From the NCBI GenBank assembly GCA_006226685.1, contig SBGG01000017.1, positions 1-64,000 of the forward strand: a DNA stretch of 64,000 bases. The letters are read 5' to 3'. Positions 55,298 through 64,000 of the stretch are shown piece by piece. Each line of letters begins with the position of its first letter. Position 1 is the stretch's first letter. The translations under genes were made by a program, and so were the position numbers. Origin of the DNA: Sphingomonadales bacterium. Its GTDB lineage: Bacteria; Pseudomonadota; Alphaproteobacteria; Sphingomonadales; Sphingomonadaceae. The notes under the pieces are model-generated. The model ran no database searches. It worked only from the letters and a program-made list of their open reading frames with translations, and was not told where the DNA came from.

Positions 55298-57766
55298 TCA
55301 GGCCCCCGTCTTGGCCGCCAGGTAGGCCTTCTCCCTTTCAGACGGGCCCTTGGCCGACCACGCGCCGGTTGCTGGCGAATAGATCGTCACGCCCTGGCCG
55401 TTGGTGTTGCGGGTGGGCTTGAAGCCCTGCGCGCGCAGCCACTTGCTGACTGCATCAACTAGCTTGGCCTCCGACAGCTCGAAATGATCGAGCTGCTTGG
55501 CCCTTACAAGGGCAACGACATCCGCCACCGTGAACAGCGAGCCTAGCTCGTCCATTGCCCTGGAAAGGGCGCCGAAATTCACGATGGGGATGTGGTCGGC
55601 TTCCATTCCCTCACGGATTATGCTGAGCTTGGCATCGGTCATTGGCGGATCGCTGTCGTAGCTGGCATGTCCGACGCCTGCGAGGTCGATCCCTTCCTCT
55701 TCATAGACCCTGCGCCCAGCAGACCACACGTTGATGAGCCACCATGAAACGGCGGCCATGTCCTCCTTGCTGGAGTAGTGGCGCTTGAGCCGCTGGAAAA
55801 CGGGTCCCTTCTCATCGATCGGCATCGGCTCCGGACGGAGATAACAGATGCGCCGCTCGTCGCCGTCGATGCCCGCAGGAATGTAGAACTTCATGTCGGG
55901 GTTGCGGTTGATGACGTAGTTGGTGCCATTCGGCACCTTCAGCTCGCTCTCACCGTTCATCGGCCTGATGGCAATGTAGTCGTCGGTGATTGCGGTCTTC
56001 ATGGCCTCGTAGGCTTCCCTCGCCTCAGGCCACCTGTCGAAACCGATCTCCTCGCCGAACAGGTTGGCTGCGCCGACCTTCCACCGATCGAACTTGTCCT
56101 TCATCTGGGTGACGCTGAATACGCCGCAGTTGCCCCAGCCAAAAAGCGTCTCGAACCCGCCCTTTAGCAGACCCTTGCCGACGCCCTGGGCGCTTTCGAT
56201 GACCAGGGCGTGCCTGATCTTGCGTCCCGGCTCTAGGACCCGCAACGCGAGTTCATCGAGGAGTATTTCCTGCTGATAGGCGTCGCCTGGAAACCACCTG
56301 CGCACCTCTTCAACAAACCACTCGTGGTCGCCCCGGGCTGGCGTCAGGGTCGTATCGTACCAGGTGTTGAGCATGTCGGCGCCGTGGCCGCTGCCAAGCT
56401 CTGCCGTGACGATCCTGGGCCTGCCTGGGAAAGCTGCCGCCATGTATACGTCAGGGACATCGATGCCGTTCTTGCCCTGGGATATGGCACGCACGAGCTG
56501 GCCCTTGCCGCCCGATCGTGCCCAACCCGGACCATGAACGATTTCCATGTTGCTGGCGGTGAACTTCTCGCCCGTCTCGATGTTGAACCACTTTCCGTCA
56601 TTCAGGCTGTAGACGAAAGTGCCGTTCACGAACCTGGCGTATGCCTCGGCATCCGCCGCCTGTCTGAGCTTGTGCAACTCGCCCTTTTCGGCCTTGGCCT
56701 GCCTCGCCTTGGCGGCACTCGCCTGGCGCTTCGCCTTCACGGCGTCCACCTGCCGAGGCAGGGTGTCGGGCAGTTCGATGTCGTCGGGAAAATCGAGCCT
56801 GGCGCTGAGCTTCGCAGCCGCCGCCTCATGGCCGCATCTGCGCAATTCGACCGCGAGCGTTCCCGCTGTTACGCGACCGGACTTCCGATCGGAATGGAAG
56901 CTGTGCCACCGCTTCGCATTCTTTTCCTGATCGCCCACGTAACGCGCATCGCCGCTCGACCATTCGTCGAACTCTGCCTGCCCCTGCCCGCCCGTCGCAT
57001 GATGCGCTGCCATGGCGACCTTCAGCCAGGCATCGTTACTAGCATAATCCTCAATCGGAAGGCACGCGAGCAGGTCGGCAAGTTCGTCAGGCGAAATGAT
57101 CCCCGGTTCCGCTCCTGCGCCGTCATCGTGGCGACCGAGGAAGTCCAGAAGCGCATCGGGAATCGTCGGTGTCACGCCATGCAACTCGACGCCGAGGGGG
57201 TCCCAGGCATACGCTTGGCCGGTCTCTGGATGCTTTGAGCCGGGAGCGACGACGTATCCGCCGTGCTTCTTCACATCAAGGCCGGGATAGCCGTGGACCT
57301 TTCCGGCCAATCGGACATTGTCGGGCACGGTCATATAGATGTGAAGGCCGCCCGATCCCGTAATCACCGTGGGAAAGCCGGACATATCGATGCCCAGGTC
57401 CTGCTCAAGCTGCCTGAGCCTGTCCACGCCCTCAAAGTTGCGTGGATCGACGTCGAGCACCAGATCGCGTGCGCCGAGCCTGACCCCGACATTGCCCGAT
57501 CCGTGGTCGAGCCGGTTCATGGCGTCTTCCAGGCTCAACGGCTTCTGCCTGCGCCAGTAGCCGGTCGGCAGCTTCCCGCTCAGCGGAATAAGCTCGTAGC
57601 CGGTGCCTTCGAAGGCGAGCAACTCGTCAGGCATGAACCCAAACGATGGGGTGTCAGGGGCAATCGCCGGACTATCGTGAAAATCGTCGAAGCATCCCAT
57701 TCCACGCTGACGACCATCGGGCGCGCCGTTCTCACCGGCGCGCCCGTTCTTTTCTGTATAGCTCAT
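55298..57766 (-). CDS. Primase-polymerase/helicase replication protein
   Basis: The 822-aa protein has an N-terminal bifunctional primase-polymerase-like domain (about 45-215: GVRLGARDLVLDVDPRN, GGLHIYMTV, HGGYVVAPGSKH), a PriCT-like linker, and a C-terminal SF3/VirE-type helicase with Walker A ESAQGVGKGLL near residue 525. Such fusions replicate phage satellites and integrative plasmids from their own origin. It overlaps the upstream AlpA-like gene by 4 bp. Confidence 0.88.
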   Translation of the reverse strand: MSYTEKNGRAGENGAPDGRQRGMGCFDDFHDSPAIAPDTPSFGFMPDELLAFEGTGYELIPLSGKLPTGYWRRQKPLSLEDAMNRLDHGSGNVGVRLGARDLVLDVDPRNFEGVDRLRQLEQDLGIDMSGFPTVITGSGGLHIYMTVPDNVRLAGKVHGYPGLDVKKHGGYVVAPGSKHPETGQAYAWDPLGVELHGVTPTIPDALLDFLGRHDDGAGAEPGIISPDELADLLACLPIEDYASNDAWLKVAMAAHHATGGQGQAEFDEWSSGDARYVGDQEKNAKRWHSFHSDRKSGRVTAGTLAVELRRCGHEAAAAKLSARLDFPDDIELPDTLPRQVDAVKAKRQASAAKARQAKAEKGELHKLRQAADAEAYARFVNGTFVYSLNDGKWFNIETGEKFTASNMEIVHGPGWARSGGKGQLVRAISQGKNGIDVPDVYMAAAFPGRPRIVTAELGSGHGADMLNTWYDTTLTPARGDHEWFVEEVRRWFPGDAYQQEILLDELALRVLEPGRKIRHALVIESAQGVGKGLLKGGFETLFGWGNCGVFSVTQMKDKFDRWKVGAANLFGEEIGFDRWPEAREAYEAMKTAITDDYIAIRPMNGESELKVPNGTNYVINRNPDMKFYIPAGIDGDERRICYLRPEPMPIDEKGPVFQRLKRHYSSKEDMAAVSWWLINVWSAGRRVYEEEGIDLAGVGHASYDSDPPMTDAKLSIIREGMEADHIPIVNFGALSRAMDELGSLFTVADVVALVRAKQLDHFELSEAKLVDAVSKWLRAQGFKPTRNTNGQGVTIYSPATGAWSAKGPSEREKAYLAAKTGA

Positions 57767-58002
57767 CGCGCCACCTCCCCACGCACGAAGGCGTCGAGGT
57801 CATCAATGTGGTAGCGTATCAGCTTGGTCTGGATGATGTGGTACTTGGGGCCCTGTCCCTGCGAACGCCAGGACTTCAGCGTCCCAGAGGTGCAGGCCAG
57901 GTATTCTGCGGCCGCCTCGCTGTCGAGCCAGGGCGAGCGCTTGTGAGTGTCGAGGACGCGGCGGAACGCATCCTCGATCGATGCGATCGAAAGATCGGAC
58001 AT
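57763..58002 (-). CDS. AlpA/excisionase-like DNA-binding protein
   Basis: The 79 aa start at ATG 58002 with AAGGA upstream. A MerR/AlpA-type helix-turn-helix is visible: LDSEAAAEYLACTSGTLKSW, then YHIIQTKLIRYHIDDLDAFV. Such proteins activate integrase or act as excision factors in satellites and islands. It is coupled to the primase by ATGA. Confidence 0.85.
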   Translation of the reverse strand: MSDLSIASIEDAFRRVLDTHKRSPWLDSEAAAEYLACTSGTLKSWRSQGQGPKYHIIQTKLIRYHIDDLDAFVRGEVAR

Positions 58003-58158
58003 GGTTGTCCTTCCATAACGATGTTGCCGGGCATGGAGGGTCCAGGCCAGCCTGTATGGAGGGCGTCCGGACGGTGCCGGACTGCCCAAGGACGGGAAGC
58101 AGGACGCGCCTACAAACCACGTTCGACTCTGTTTATCTCATGGGCACTGAAAAAGACT

Positions 58159-59349
58159 TTAACTTGCCTTCGCCAACTTGAAGCCCATCGGATCGACCAC
58201 CGATCCGTCTCGCAGTCTGGTGATCGTGGCGGGTTCGTACGCAAAGACATAGTCTTCCAGCGCCTGCGCATAGCCGCGAAGCTGCTCGACGAGATGCGAC
58301 GGGTGCACGTACCCGCCTGATGCGCCGGGCAGCTTCTGGCCAAGCAGCAAGGCGCTTTCGGCATAGGGGACACCGGCGGCGATGTAGAGCGTCCTGGCAT
58401 GGTGACGATATTCATGCGGGCTGGGCAGTCCATCCTCCCTCGGCTCCATGACATGGCCGGTCCGGCTTCCCTGCGACGGCCACAGCCATGGGCTGTTTAG
58501 CGGCTCATCCGCGGCCATGCGGGCGGACAGGATGGTTGCCAGCCGCCTGCCGACCGGAAGCTGCATAGCCTCGTCGGAGGTCTTCATGTGCGACAGGGTG
58601 AGCACGGCTCTGTCGCAGTCAACCTCATCGCGGCGAACCTGAACGATTGACGACCGGCGGGCGCCGGTCAGCAGCATGGAGATATGCAGATCGCGACGTA
58701 GCGGCGTGAGTTCCCGCACCCTCACCCACCACGTGGCCAGGTCTAGCGGCGCGACCTTACGGCGCTTCGTCGTGGGAACGTGGAGCGCGCCGACCGGATT
58801 GCTGCCGAGGGTCTCGTCGATCTTCATGGCCGTATTGATGACCGCGCGGAGTGTGCGCATCACGCTAGCGGCGGTCGTTTCGCCATGCTTGCGCTTTAGC
58901 TCGACAAAGAGGTCGCGGACCATCTGGCGCGAGATGTCGGCCACGGCCCGCTTTCGCCAATGCTTGAGGTAGTGGTCGAGGTGGTAACGATATCCTTCCT
59001 CAGTCCGCGGCCGATGGGGCTTCTCATCAAGGTGGGCAACAAGCGCCCGCTCCAATGTGATCCCCGTCTCGGCTGGTCCATCGGTCGGATCAATGCCCGA
59101 CTGTATCTGCGACATGAGTGCCTTCGCCCGGTTGCGGGCTTCGCGCAGGCCGATCCGATCGCACCTGTCGATCTTCATCCGAACTGTGCGGACGTGGCGA
59201 CCGTTCCGGCGCACGTCGCCCTGGACAGCATACGAGCGGGCGGACTTGTGGCATATGACCATCAGGCCCTTTACCTGCTCGTCCCGGTGGATGCCGGAGC
59301 CGAGAGGAAGGTCCCTGATGCGGGCTTCGGTTAGATTGAGTACGGCCAT
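58159..59349 (-). CDS. Tyrosine-recombinase integrase of the element
   Basis: The 396 aa from ATG 59349 (AAGGAAA upstream) have an Arg-rich N terminal DUF4102-like arm domain, a core-binding domain, and the catalytic set: GARRSSIVQVR, SPHEYRHHARTLYIAAG, and the nucleophile Tyr in SGGYVHPSHLVEQ. The integrase lies 154 bp inside the right repeat. It should recombine the 58-bp tRNA-Lys sites. Confidence 0.92.
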   Translation of the reverse strand: MAVLNLTEARIRDLPLGSGIHRDEQVKGLMVICHKSARSYAVQGDVRRNGRHVRTVRMKIDRCDRIGLREARNRAKALMSQIQSGIDPTDGPAETGITLERALVAHLDEKPHRPRTEEGYRYHLDHYLKHWRKRAVADISRQMVRDLFVELKRKHGETTAASVMRTLRAVINTAMKIDETLGSNPVGALHVPTTKRRKVAPLDLATWWVRVRELTPLRRDLHISMLLTGARRSSIVQVRRDEVDCDRAVLTLSHMKTSDEAMQLPVGRRLATILSARMAADEPLNSPWLWPSQGSRTGHVMEPREDGLPSPHEYRHHARTLYIAAGVPYAESALLLGQKLPGASGGYVHPSHLVEQLRGYAQALEDYVFAYEPATITRLRDGSVVDPMGFKLAKAS

Positions 59350-59502
59350 GCGACATTTCCTTTCAAACACCGCGCCGAGCACCGAACGGTCACTCCCGTT
59401 GAATGACCCTGGCTGACGCTGAATGGCTGGAATGTCGCGGTTTTACGTGCTTGCGAGCCGCCCGATGACCATCATTGGCCTAGAAATACCTCACTATCCG
59501 CA

Positions 59503-59560
59503 ACTCTTAATCAGCGGGTCCTAGGTTCGAGCCCTAGTGCGTCCACCATTTTTCTTCCTT
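59503..59560. repeat. Right attachment repeat
   Basis: Exact copy of 45248-45305. Only the 3' part of the tRNA-Lys is present here (from the anticodon stem), so this copy is not a functional tRNA gene. Confidence 0.95.
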
Positions 59561-59565
59561 CATTA

Positions 59566-60693
59566 TCAAGAGTTTACGTCGAGGCCGGCGACAAGCTTGA
59601 GCCGCGGACGGCTCTCACTGTGACCATTTTTGTGACCTGGGCTTTCCAGCTTTTCCGGGCAGTTAGACTTTTTCGTGTCTGTGACCGGATTAATCAGCGG
59701 GTCTGTGCCCGGTAAAATCAGCTGGTCGGCATAGGGCTGGAGATGCTTCACCGACATGTGCGCATAACGCCGCACCATCGACTCCGATTTCCATCCCCCC
59801 AGCTCCTGAAGCACCCAGGTGGGCACATCGTTCTGCCGGAGCCAGGTCGCCCAGGTGTGCCGCAGATCGTGCCAGCGAAAATCCTCGATCCCGCAGGCCT
59901 TCAATGCCGCACGCCAGGTCCGCGTATTCGCATTGGCAAGGCGCTTGCCACGAAATGTGAACACATGAACCGGATGCTTGCCCTTCTGCCACCGTAACAC
60001 GCCAAGGGCACCCTCGTTCAGGGGAACGCCAAGCGCCTCCCCGTTCTTGGTCTCGCCATATCCGATCGTGACGATGCGCCGGGTCATATCGACCTGATCC
60101 CATCGCAGATGGAGTATGTTGCCCTGACGCAGGCCGGTCGACAAAGCGAACAGCACCACCTCGCGCTGGTGTTCAGGAAGCCGACCCATGAGCTCGGCGG
60201 CCTGATCGTGGGTGAGAAACCGCACCCTGACCCGGCCACTGCGCGCATAGGTCTTGAACGCCGGCACATGCGCAATCCACTCCCATTCCCGCATCGCCTT
60301 CCGGAAGATCGCGCGGATGAGCGCGACATAGAGATCCTTGGTGCGATCGCTCTTGCGGGCGAAATGGCGCGATATGAGCCGGTCGATCATGTCCCTGCTC
60401 ACCTGATCCAATGTCTTGCCACGCAGATGCTTGGTGAACCACCGGATCCGGCTCACATCGTCCCGGTAGGACTTCTTGTGTGCCTTCTCCTTCAGCCACC
60501 GCAAAGCCGCCTCGTCCCAGGTCCGTTTCGGCTTCTGCTTCAGCCTGGCAAGGTCCCACAGCTCGGCCTTCAGCTTGTCGTGAAATTCGAGCGCCTTCAG
60601 CCTATCGGTCGTTCCAGTAGAGCGTCTAATGAGCGTTCCGTCAGGTGCTGTGAGCTTGACGTAGTATTTTCCTGCACGTTTCCAGAGTGCCAT
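59566..60693 (-). CDS. Second tyrosine-recombinase integrase
   Basis: The 375 aa start at ATG 60693 with AAGGAGG five bases upstream. Catalytic motifs are STGLRQGNILHLRW, HDLRHTWATWLRQ and the Tyr in RRYAHMS. The protein is unlike the integrase at 58159-59349 in sequence. Its stop codon is 5 bp to the right of the 58-bp repeat, so it likely belongs to a separate island in the same tRNA. Confidence 0.9.
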   Translation of the reverse strand: MALWKRAGKYYVKLTAPDGTLIRRSTGTTDRLKALEFHDKLKAELWDLARLKQKPKRTWDEAALRWLKEKAHKKSYRDDVSRIRWFTKHLRGKTLDQVSRDMIDRLISRHFARKSDRTKDLYVALIRAIFRKAMREWEWIAHVPAFKTYARSGRVRVRFLTHDQAAELMGRLPEHQREVVLFALSTGLRQGNILHLRWDQVDMTRRIVTIGYGETKNGEALGVPLNEGALGVLRWQKGKHPVHVFTFRGKRLANANTRTWRAALKACGIEDFRWHDLRHTWATWLRQNDVPTWVLQELGGWKSESMVRRYAHMSVKHLQPYADQLILPGTDPLINPVTDTKKSNCPEKLESPGHKNGHSESRPRLKLVAGLDVNS

Positions 60694-61053
60694 AATGCCT
60701 CCTTTCGTTGGGCACCTGACTGCATTCGTGCATCGGCGTATCCTCAACCTTGCTTGCAGCGTCATGCCTGCTGATCGCGGCAGTAATGGCCGTCACCATG
60801 CGCAATGCTTCCAAAGCGCGCGGATCTGCCGGCCAACCGGTACAGGACGCTTCGTCTGCGGAAGCAAGCTAAGCGGCATCGCTGCCTACTTGCCGCTTAC
60901 CGCTATCGCCGGGCGCGCTACATTTTGAAATGTGAGCGATTTTCATAATCGATGATCGCGCCGCGTACCTCCATGCGGTTGTCCAAGGTCTTGCACGCGG
61001 TACAAGTTTACGCACCACGAGACGAGACCGCCGGGGCGGCCCACGAGGACGAC
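60694..61053. promoter_or_regulatory. Gene-free control region of the second integrase and the dehydrogenase
   Basis: These 360 bp hold no convincing gene. A short perfect palindrome ACATTTTGAAATGT (60920-60933) lies 120 bp before the dehydrogenase start and may be an operator. Confidence 0.45.
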
Positions 61054-62151
61054 ATGCCGATCAAGACCGATGCCGCCATTGTCTTTGAAGTCAACCAGCC
61101 GATGGTTATCGACCAGGTCGAACTAGACCCGCCTGGCGAAGGCGAAGTGCTGGTTGAGCTTAAGGCAGCAGGCCTGTGCCATACTGATCTTGGCATCTGG
61201 GAAGGCCACAGCCCAATCGGCGCTAACCTCCCTGTCGTGCTGGGGCATGAAGGCGCCGGCATCGTGCTGGAGACCGGCCCCGGCGTGACAGATCTGAAGC
61301 CCGGCGATCACGTCATCACCTTTGCGCCCGAATGCCAGGTGTGCGGTGCCTGCCATTCCACCAAGGGCAACTTTTGCGAATCCGTTCTGGCGGGCTACGG
61401 TTCCGAACCCTCCATTTCAGCGGACAAAAACCGCGTGTTCGCAGGTTACGGCCTCGGCACTTTTGCCAACCATCTGGTAACAACCAGCAGCCGATTGGTC
61501 AGCGTGCGCAAGGATGCGCCCTTTGACCAGATATCCTATCTGAGCTGCGGCGCGACGACCGGTCTTGGGGCTGCTCTGGTTGAAGCGAAAGTTGAAGCCG
61601 GGTCATCTGTCATCGTTTTCGGGCTTGGCGGTATTGGGCTGAACATCATCCAGGGGGCACGGATCGCCGGTGCCAGGATGATCATAGGTGTTGATATCAA
61701 CGAGGACAGAGGCGCGATGGCCGTCCGCCTCGGCGCCACCCACTTCGTCAATCCTCGCAACCATGGCGACAACATCGTTGGCCATTTGATCGAACTAACC
61801 GGCGGCGGCGCTGACTACACGTTCGAAGCGGTCGGGCATATTCGGTTGATGGAACAAGCGCTTGCCTCAGCGCGTATCGGCTGGGGTGTGTGCACAATTG
61901 TCGGCGTTGCGCCAAACGGGGAGAAGCTTGGCGTATTGCCGTTCGACCTGATCATGGGCCGAAAGCTGCAGGGAACGGCGATGGGCGGCGTGCGCGGCAA
62001 GAGCCAGCTGCCGGAATTCGTGGACTGGCTAATGGAAGGCCGTTTCGACCTGAAGAGCTTGATTACCGCGCGCTTACCGCTGTCCAAGATCAACGAGGGC
62101 TATGATGTCATGCGGCGCGGCGAAGGAATGCGTTCCATCATCACCTTCTAA
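61054..62151 (+). CDS. Zinc-dependent alcohol dehydrogenase, class III-like
   Basis: The 365 aa start at ATG 61054 (GAGGA upstream). The catalytic zinc ligands are in GLCHTD and GHEGAG, the structural zinc cysteines in ECQVCGACHSTKGNFC, and the Rossmann motif is FGLGGIGLNIIQGA. It resembles formaldehyde/benzyl-alcohol type enzymes of the MDR superfamily. The substrate is not certain. It points toward the convergent phosphatase gene. Confidence 0.9.
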   Translation: MPIKTDAAIVFEVNQPMVIDQVELDPPGEGEVLVELKAAGLCHTDLGIWEGHSPIGANLPVVLGHEGAGIVLETGPGVTDLKPGDHVITFAPECQVCGACHSTKGNFCESVLAGYGSEPSISADKNRVFAGYGLGTFANHLVTTSSRLVSVRKDAPFDQISYLSCGATTGLGAALVEAKVEAGSSVIVFGLGGIGLNIIQGARIAGARMIIGVDINEDRGAMAVRLGATHFVNPRNHGDNIVGHLIELTGGGADYTFEAVGHIRLMEQALASARIGWGVCTIVGVAPNGEKLGVLPFDLIMGRKLQGTAMGGVRGKSQLPEFVDWLMEGRFDLKSLITARLPLSKINEGYDVMRRGEGMRSIITF

Positions 62152-62185
62152 GCGCAAAACAACAGCCGCCGCGTTCAACCTGCCA

Positions 62186-62947
62186 TCATGGCGTAAGCAA
62201 ACGATCTCTTAAGGCGCGGCGTGCTGCTTCATCCATTCCCAACATATCAAGGTAGGCGTCCACAGAACCGCAGCGGCGCTCAACTTCATCAAAGAAGCCT
62301 TCCAAATAGACTTCTTTGACATCGAGCAGATGGCGCATCAAAGTTATCGAGATAGGAACGCCGAACCGTTCCGATAGCTTCCGGGCTGCCGGTTCGGCCA
62401 TCGTGTGCAAGCCTGCTGCCTGCCGCGACTTCATATAATCAGCCATGATGTCCGCGCGCGAGACGCCAAGCGCGTGGTGGATCAGTGCCACGAAAATGCC
62501 CGTGCGATCTTTGCCGGCACTGCAATGCACCAGAACCCGGCCATCGGCGCCAAGGAGACTGCCCAGCGCCCGATCGAACAGCCCGGGATAGTGGGCGTCA
62601 AACGGCAAGTCGCGATACAGCTGGCAATAAATGCGGTCAGACTTTTCCAAATCGAGCACGCCTTGCCGCAACGGGGCCATGTGCGGCGCTTCCGCGGTAT
62701 GATCGCCATCGTGCGATAGCACCCTGCCAATGGCGGCAGCCGGCCACGGCGAAGGCTCCTCCTCGCGCTCACCAGCGTAACGCAGATCGACAACAAGGGA
62801 AAAATCAAGTTTGTGCAGGTCTGTCGCGTCATCGTCGCTAACGGTAGCGACTGCGCCGGACCGGAACAGGCGATCGCGAACGACACTGCCACCGAACCGG
62901 GAAGGAAGCCCTCCGAAATCACGAAAATTGACAATGCTTTCCAGCAT
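62186..62947 (-). CDS. Tyrosine-protein-phosphatase-like protein
   Basis: The 253 aa from ATG 62947 start MLESIVNFRDFGGLPSRFGG, the opening of the Y-phosphatase3 (PF13350) family, and contain the phosphatase loop HCSAGKDRTG (Cys and Arg of CX5R) near 138. The longer frame from 63247 overlaps the AraC gene and is rejected. The start lies 5 bp after the AraC stop, so they are one operon. Confidence 0.87.
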   Translation of the reverse strand: MLESIVNFRDFGGLPSRFGGSVVRDRLFRSGAVATVSDDDATDLHKLDFSLVVDLRYAGEREEEPSPWPAAAIGRVLSHDGDHTAEAPHMAPLRQGVLDLEKSDRIYCQLYRDLPFDAHYPGLFDRALGSLLGADGRVLVHCSAGKDRTGIFVALIHHALGVSRADIMADYMKSRQAAGLHTMAEPAARKLSERFGVPISITLMRHLLDVKEVYLEGFFDEVERRCGSVDAYLDMLGMDEAARRALRDRLLTP

Positions 62948-62952
62948 AGCGG

Positions 62953-63837
62953 CTAGCCCCCGGTGGCGGCAAACGCCGCTGTTTCCAGCGCATTCGATTT
63001 GCTCAACCTCTGGGCAGTACGCCGGCGGTACTGGCCAGGAGTTTCCCCCGTGGCCTGCCGAAATGCGAACGAGAACGCGCTGCAGTGGTTGAAGCCCAGC
63101 CTGTAGCTTACGATCTTCAGCGGCAGATCCTCTTCGGCCAACAATGTCTTTGCACGGTCCATCAGCTTTGTCTTCAGGTAGTCCTGAAGGCTCTCTCCCG
63201 CCGATTTTTTGAACAGGCGGCGCAAATGGGTTGGGCTCATGCCACACTCACGGGCCACTTCCGCGGGCCTTGGCAGGCCAATCTCGAAAGAATTGATGAA
63301 ATCATCAATCAGCTTGATTTGCGACGGCTTCAGCCCTCCATTGCTCAAGGCATCGAGCCCTGAGCTGACATATCTTGCAAGATCGACGATCAGCAACCTG
63401 ATCATCGCCTCGATCGCCATCGTATTGCCGAAGCGTTCCACTTCCGATGCCAAGCGCAAAAGGCTGGCTTCAATATTGCTGTCTTGAATGTCCAGGTCGA
63501 CCTGAAGGTCATCGAGGTTGATTGCTGTATCCGCCTGTTTCAGAAGCTTTTGCACCAGCGCGCTATCGAAGTGATAGATCGATGCCCTTAATCCCGGTTC
63601 GGTCTCTACCGCATAGGTTTTTACGTGGATTTGTGGGGGTGTGAGTACCAGCCGGCCGATGCTGCAATTACTGCCATCCGCTTCCACGTGCCGGGCGCGA
63701 ACAGGTGAATTGCCGTATTTCAGTTTCAGCGTGAGCGCGGGGTCCACATCTTTCAAAACATCGCCTCTGGACCAGCTATAAACCACGCGTTCAACTGACA
63801 AACCGCCGAACTGGCGGCGTGATATACACTGCCGCAT
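62953..63837 (-). CDS. AraC-family transcriptional regulator
   Basis: The 294 aa end in the double-HTH AraC domain: LPRPAEVARECGMSPTHLRRL and LPLKIVSYRLGFNHCSAFSFAFRQATGETPGQYRRR. The first 170 residues are a sensor domain without a known ligand. It leads the phosphatase gene and may control it and the nearby dehydrogenase. The 163 bp to the end of the window hold no gene that I can see. Confidence 0.9.
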   Translation of the reverse strand: MRQCISRRQFGGLSVERVVYSWSRGDVLKDVDPALTLKLKYGNSPVRARHVEADGSNCSIGRLVLTPPQIHVKTYAVETEPGLRASIYHFDSALVQKLLKQADTAINLDDLQVDLDIQDSNIEASLLRLASEVERFGNTMAIEAMIRLLIVDLARYVSSGLDALSNGGLKPSQIKLIDDFINSFEIGLPRPAEVARECGMSPTHLRRLFKKSAGESLQDYLKTKLMDRAKTLLAEEDLPLKIVSYRLGFNHCSAFSFAFRQATGETPGQYRRRTAQRLSKSNALETAAFAATGG

Positions 63838-64000
63838 GCCTCTTCCCTTCCATGCGTAGCCGCTGTTCTCAGGGCTTGTTATGCAGGGAAGATAATAGCA
63901 GGCAGGCTAAATACACAAGCATCACCCTTGTTGCAGCAATACCCGTGACAAGCTCGGTCAACGAATCAAGCAGAAGCAGTCACGTAGTTCAGTGACAAAC

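Noticed and set aside
59503..59560. A second tRNA-Lys gene
   Set aside because: Only the 3' part from the anticodon stem is present, so it cannot fold as a tRNA. It is the attachment repeat.

Overview
The window reads as chromosomal DNA of a sphingomonad alphaproteobacterium (Sphingomonadaceae). The reasons are the high GC, the gene order yebC-ruvC-ruvA-ruvB-ybgC-tolQRAB-pal, a PEP-CTERM protein whose tail begins PEPATWAMMILGFG, SerC and SerA of alphaproteobacterial type, and a hisZ gene close to purA. All gene names rest on reading motifs and on protein-family knowledge. No database search was run.

Region by region. 1-10.1 kb is core: yebC (partial), the Holliday-junction genes ruvC, ruvA and ruvB, with a DMT-family membrane protein, a DsrE-like protein and a PEP-CTERM protein set among them. 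The tol-pal envelope cluster (ybgC-tolQ-tolR-tolA-tolB-pal) and a GST follow. 10.3-26.5 kb is mostly housekeeping: a diguanylate cyclase, a LysR regulator, a PmtA-like methyltransferase, a phospholipase-D-type synthase, rpoZ, purA, an esterase, hisZ, serA-serC, an extensin-like lipoprotein, a LOG-family protein, a small outer-membrane barrel protein, a membrane cytochrome c, pheA and tRNA-Ser(GCT). 26.5-31.5 kb is a scar of mobile DNA: a MITE with TA flanks, a small zinc-ribbon gene altered by it, an IS5-type remnant, and a large TonB-dependent receptor. 31.4-36.2 kb holds two convergent SulP anion-transporter operons, one with an XRE regulator and the other with a beta-carbonic anhydrase. They are separated by hairpins and a 146-bp inverted-repeat element. 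36.4-45.1 kb holds an OmpR-type two-component system, a beta-CASP metallo-beta-lactamase-fold protein, a small ion channel, a DUF985 cupin, and a probable copper-uptake set (DUF2946-like protein, OprC-like receptor, TonB).

The most notable part is 45,248-59,560. A 14.26-kb integrated element is bounded by a perfect 58-bp direct repeat of the 3' part of tRNA-Lys(CTT) and its flank. From right to left it carries a tyrosine integrase, an AlpA-like DNA-binding protein, a primase-helicase, a nested palindrome that looks like an origin, a membrane protein, a terminase-small-subunit-like protein, several small unknown genes, and a defence cargo. The cargo is an unknown PD-(D/E)xK-like protein, an XRE regulator, an unknown 354-aa protein, an HTH-fused cytosine methyltransferase, a Vsr endonuclease and an MvaI/BcnI-type restriction enzyme. 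There are no capsid, tail, portal or large-terminase genes. This is the layout expected of a phage satellite (PICI-like) carrying a restriction-modification system.

Right of the repeat lies a second tyrosine integrase whose stop codon is 5 bp beyond the repeat. After it come an alcohol dehydrogenase, and an AraC regulator coupled to a tyrosine-phosphatase-like gene. This suggests a second island in tandem at the same tRNA, continuing past the window.
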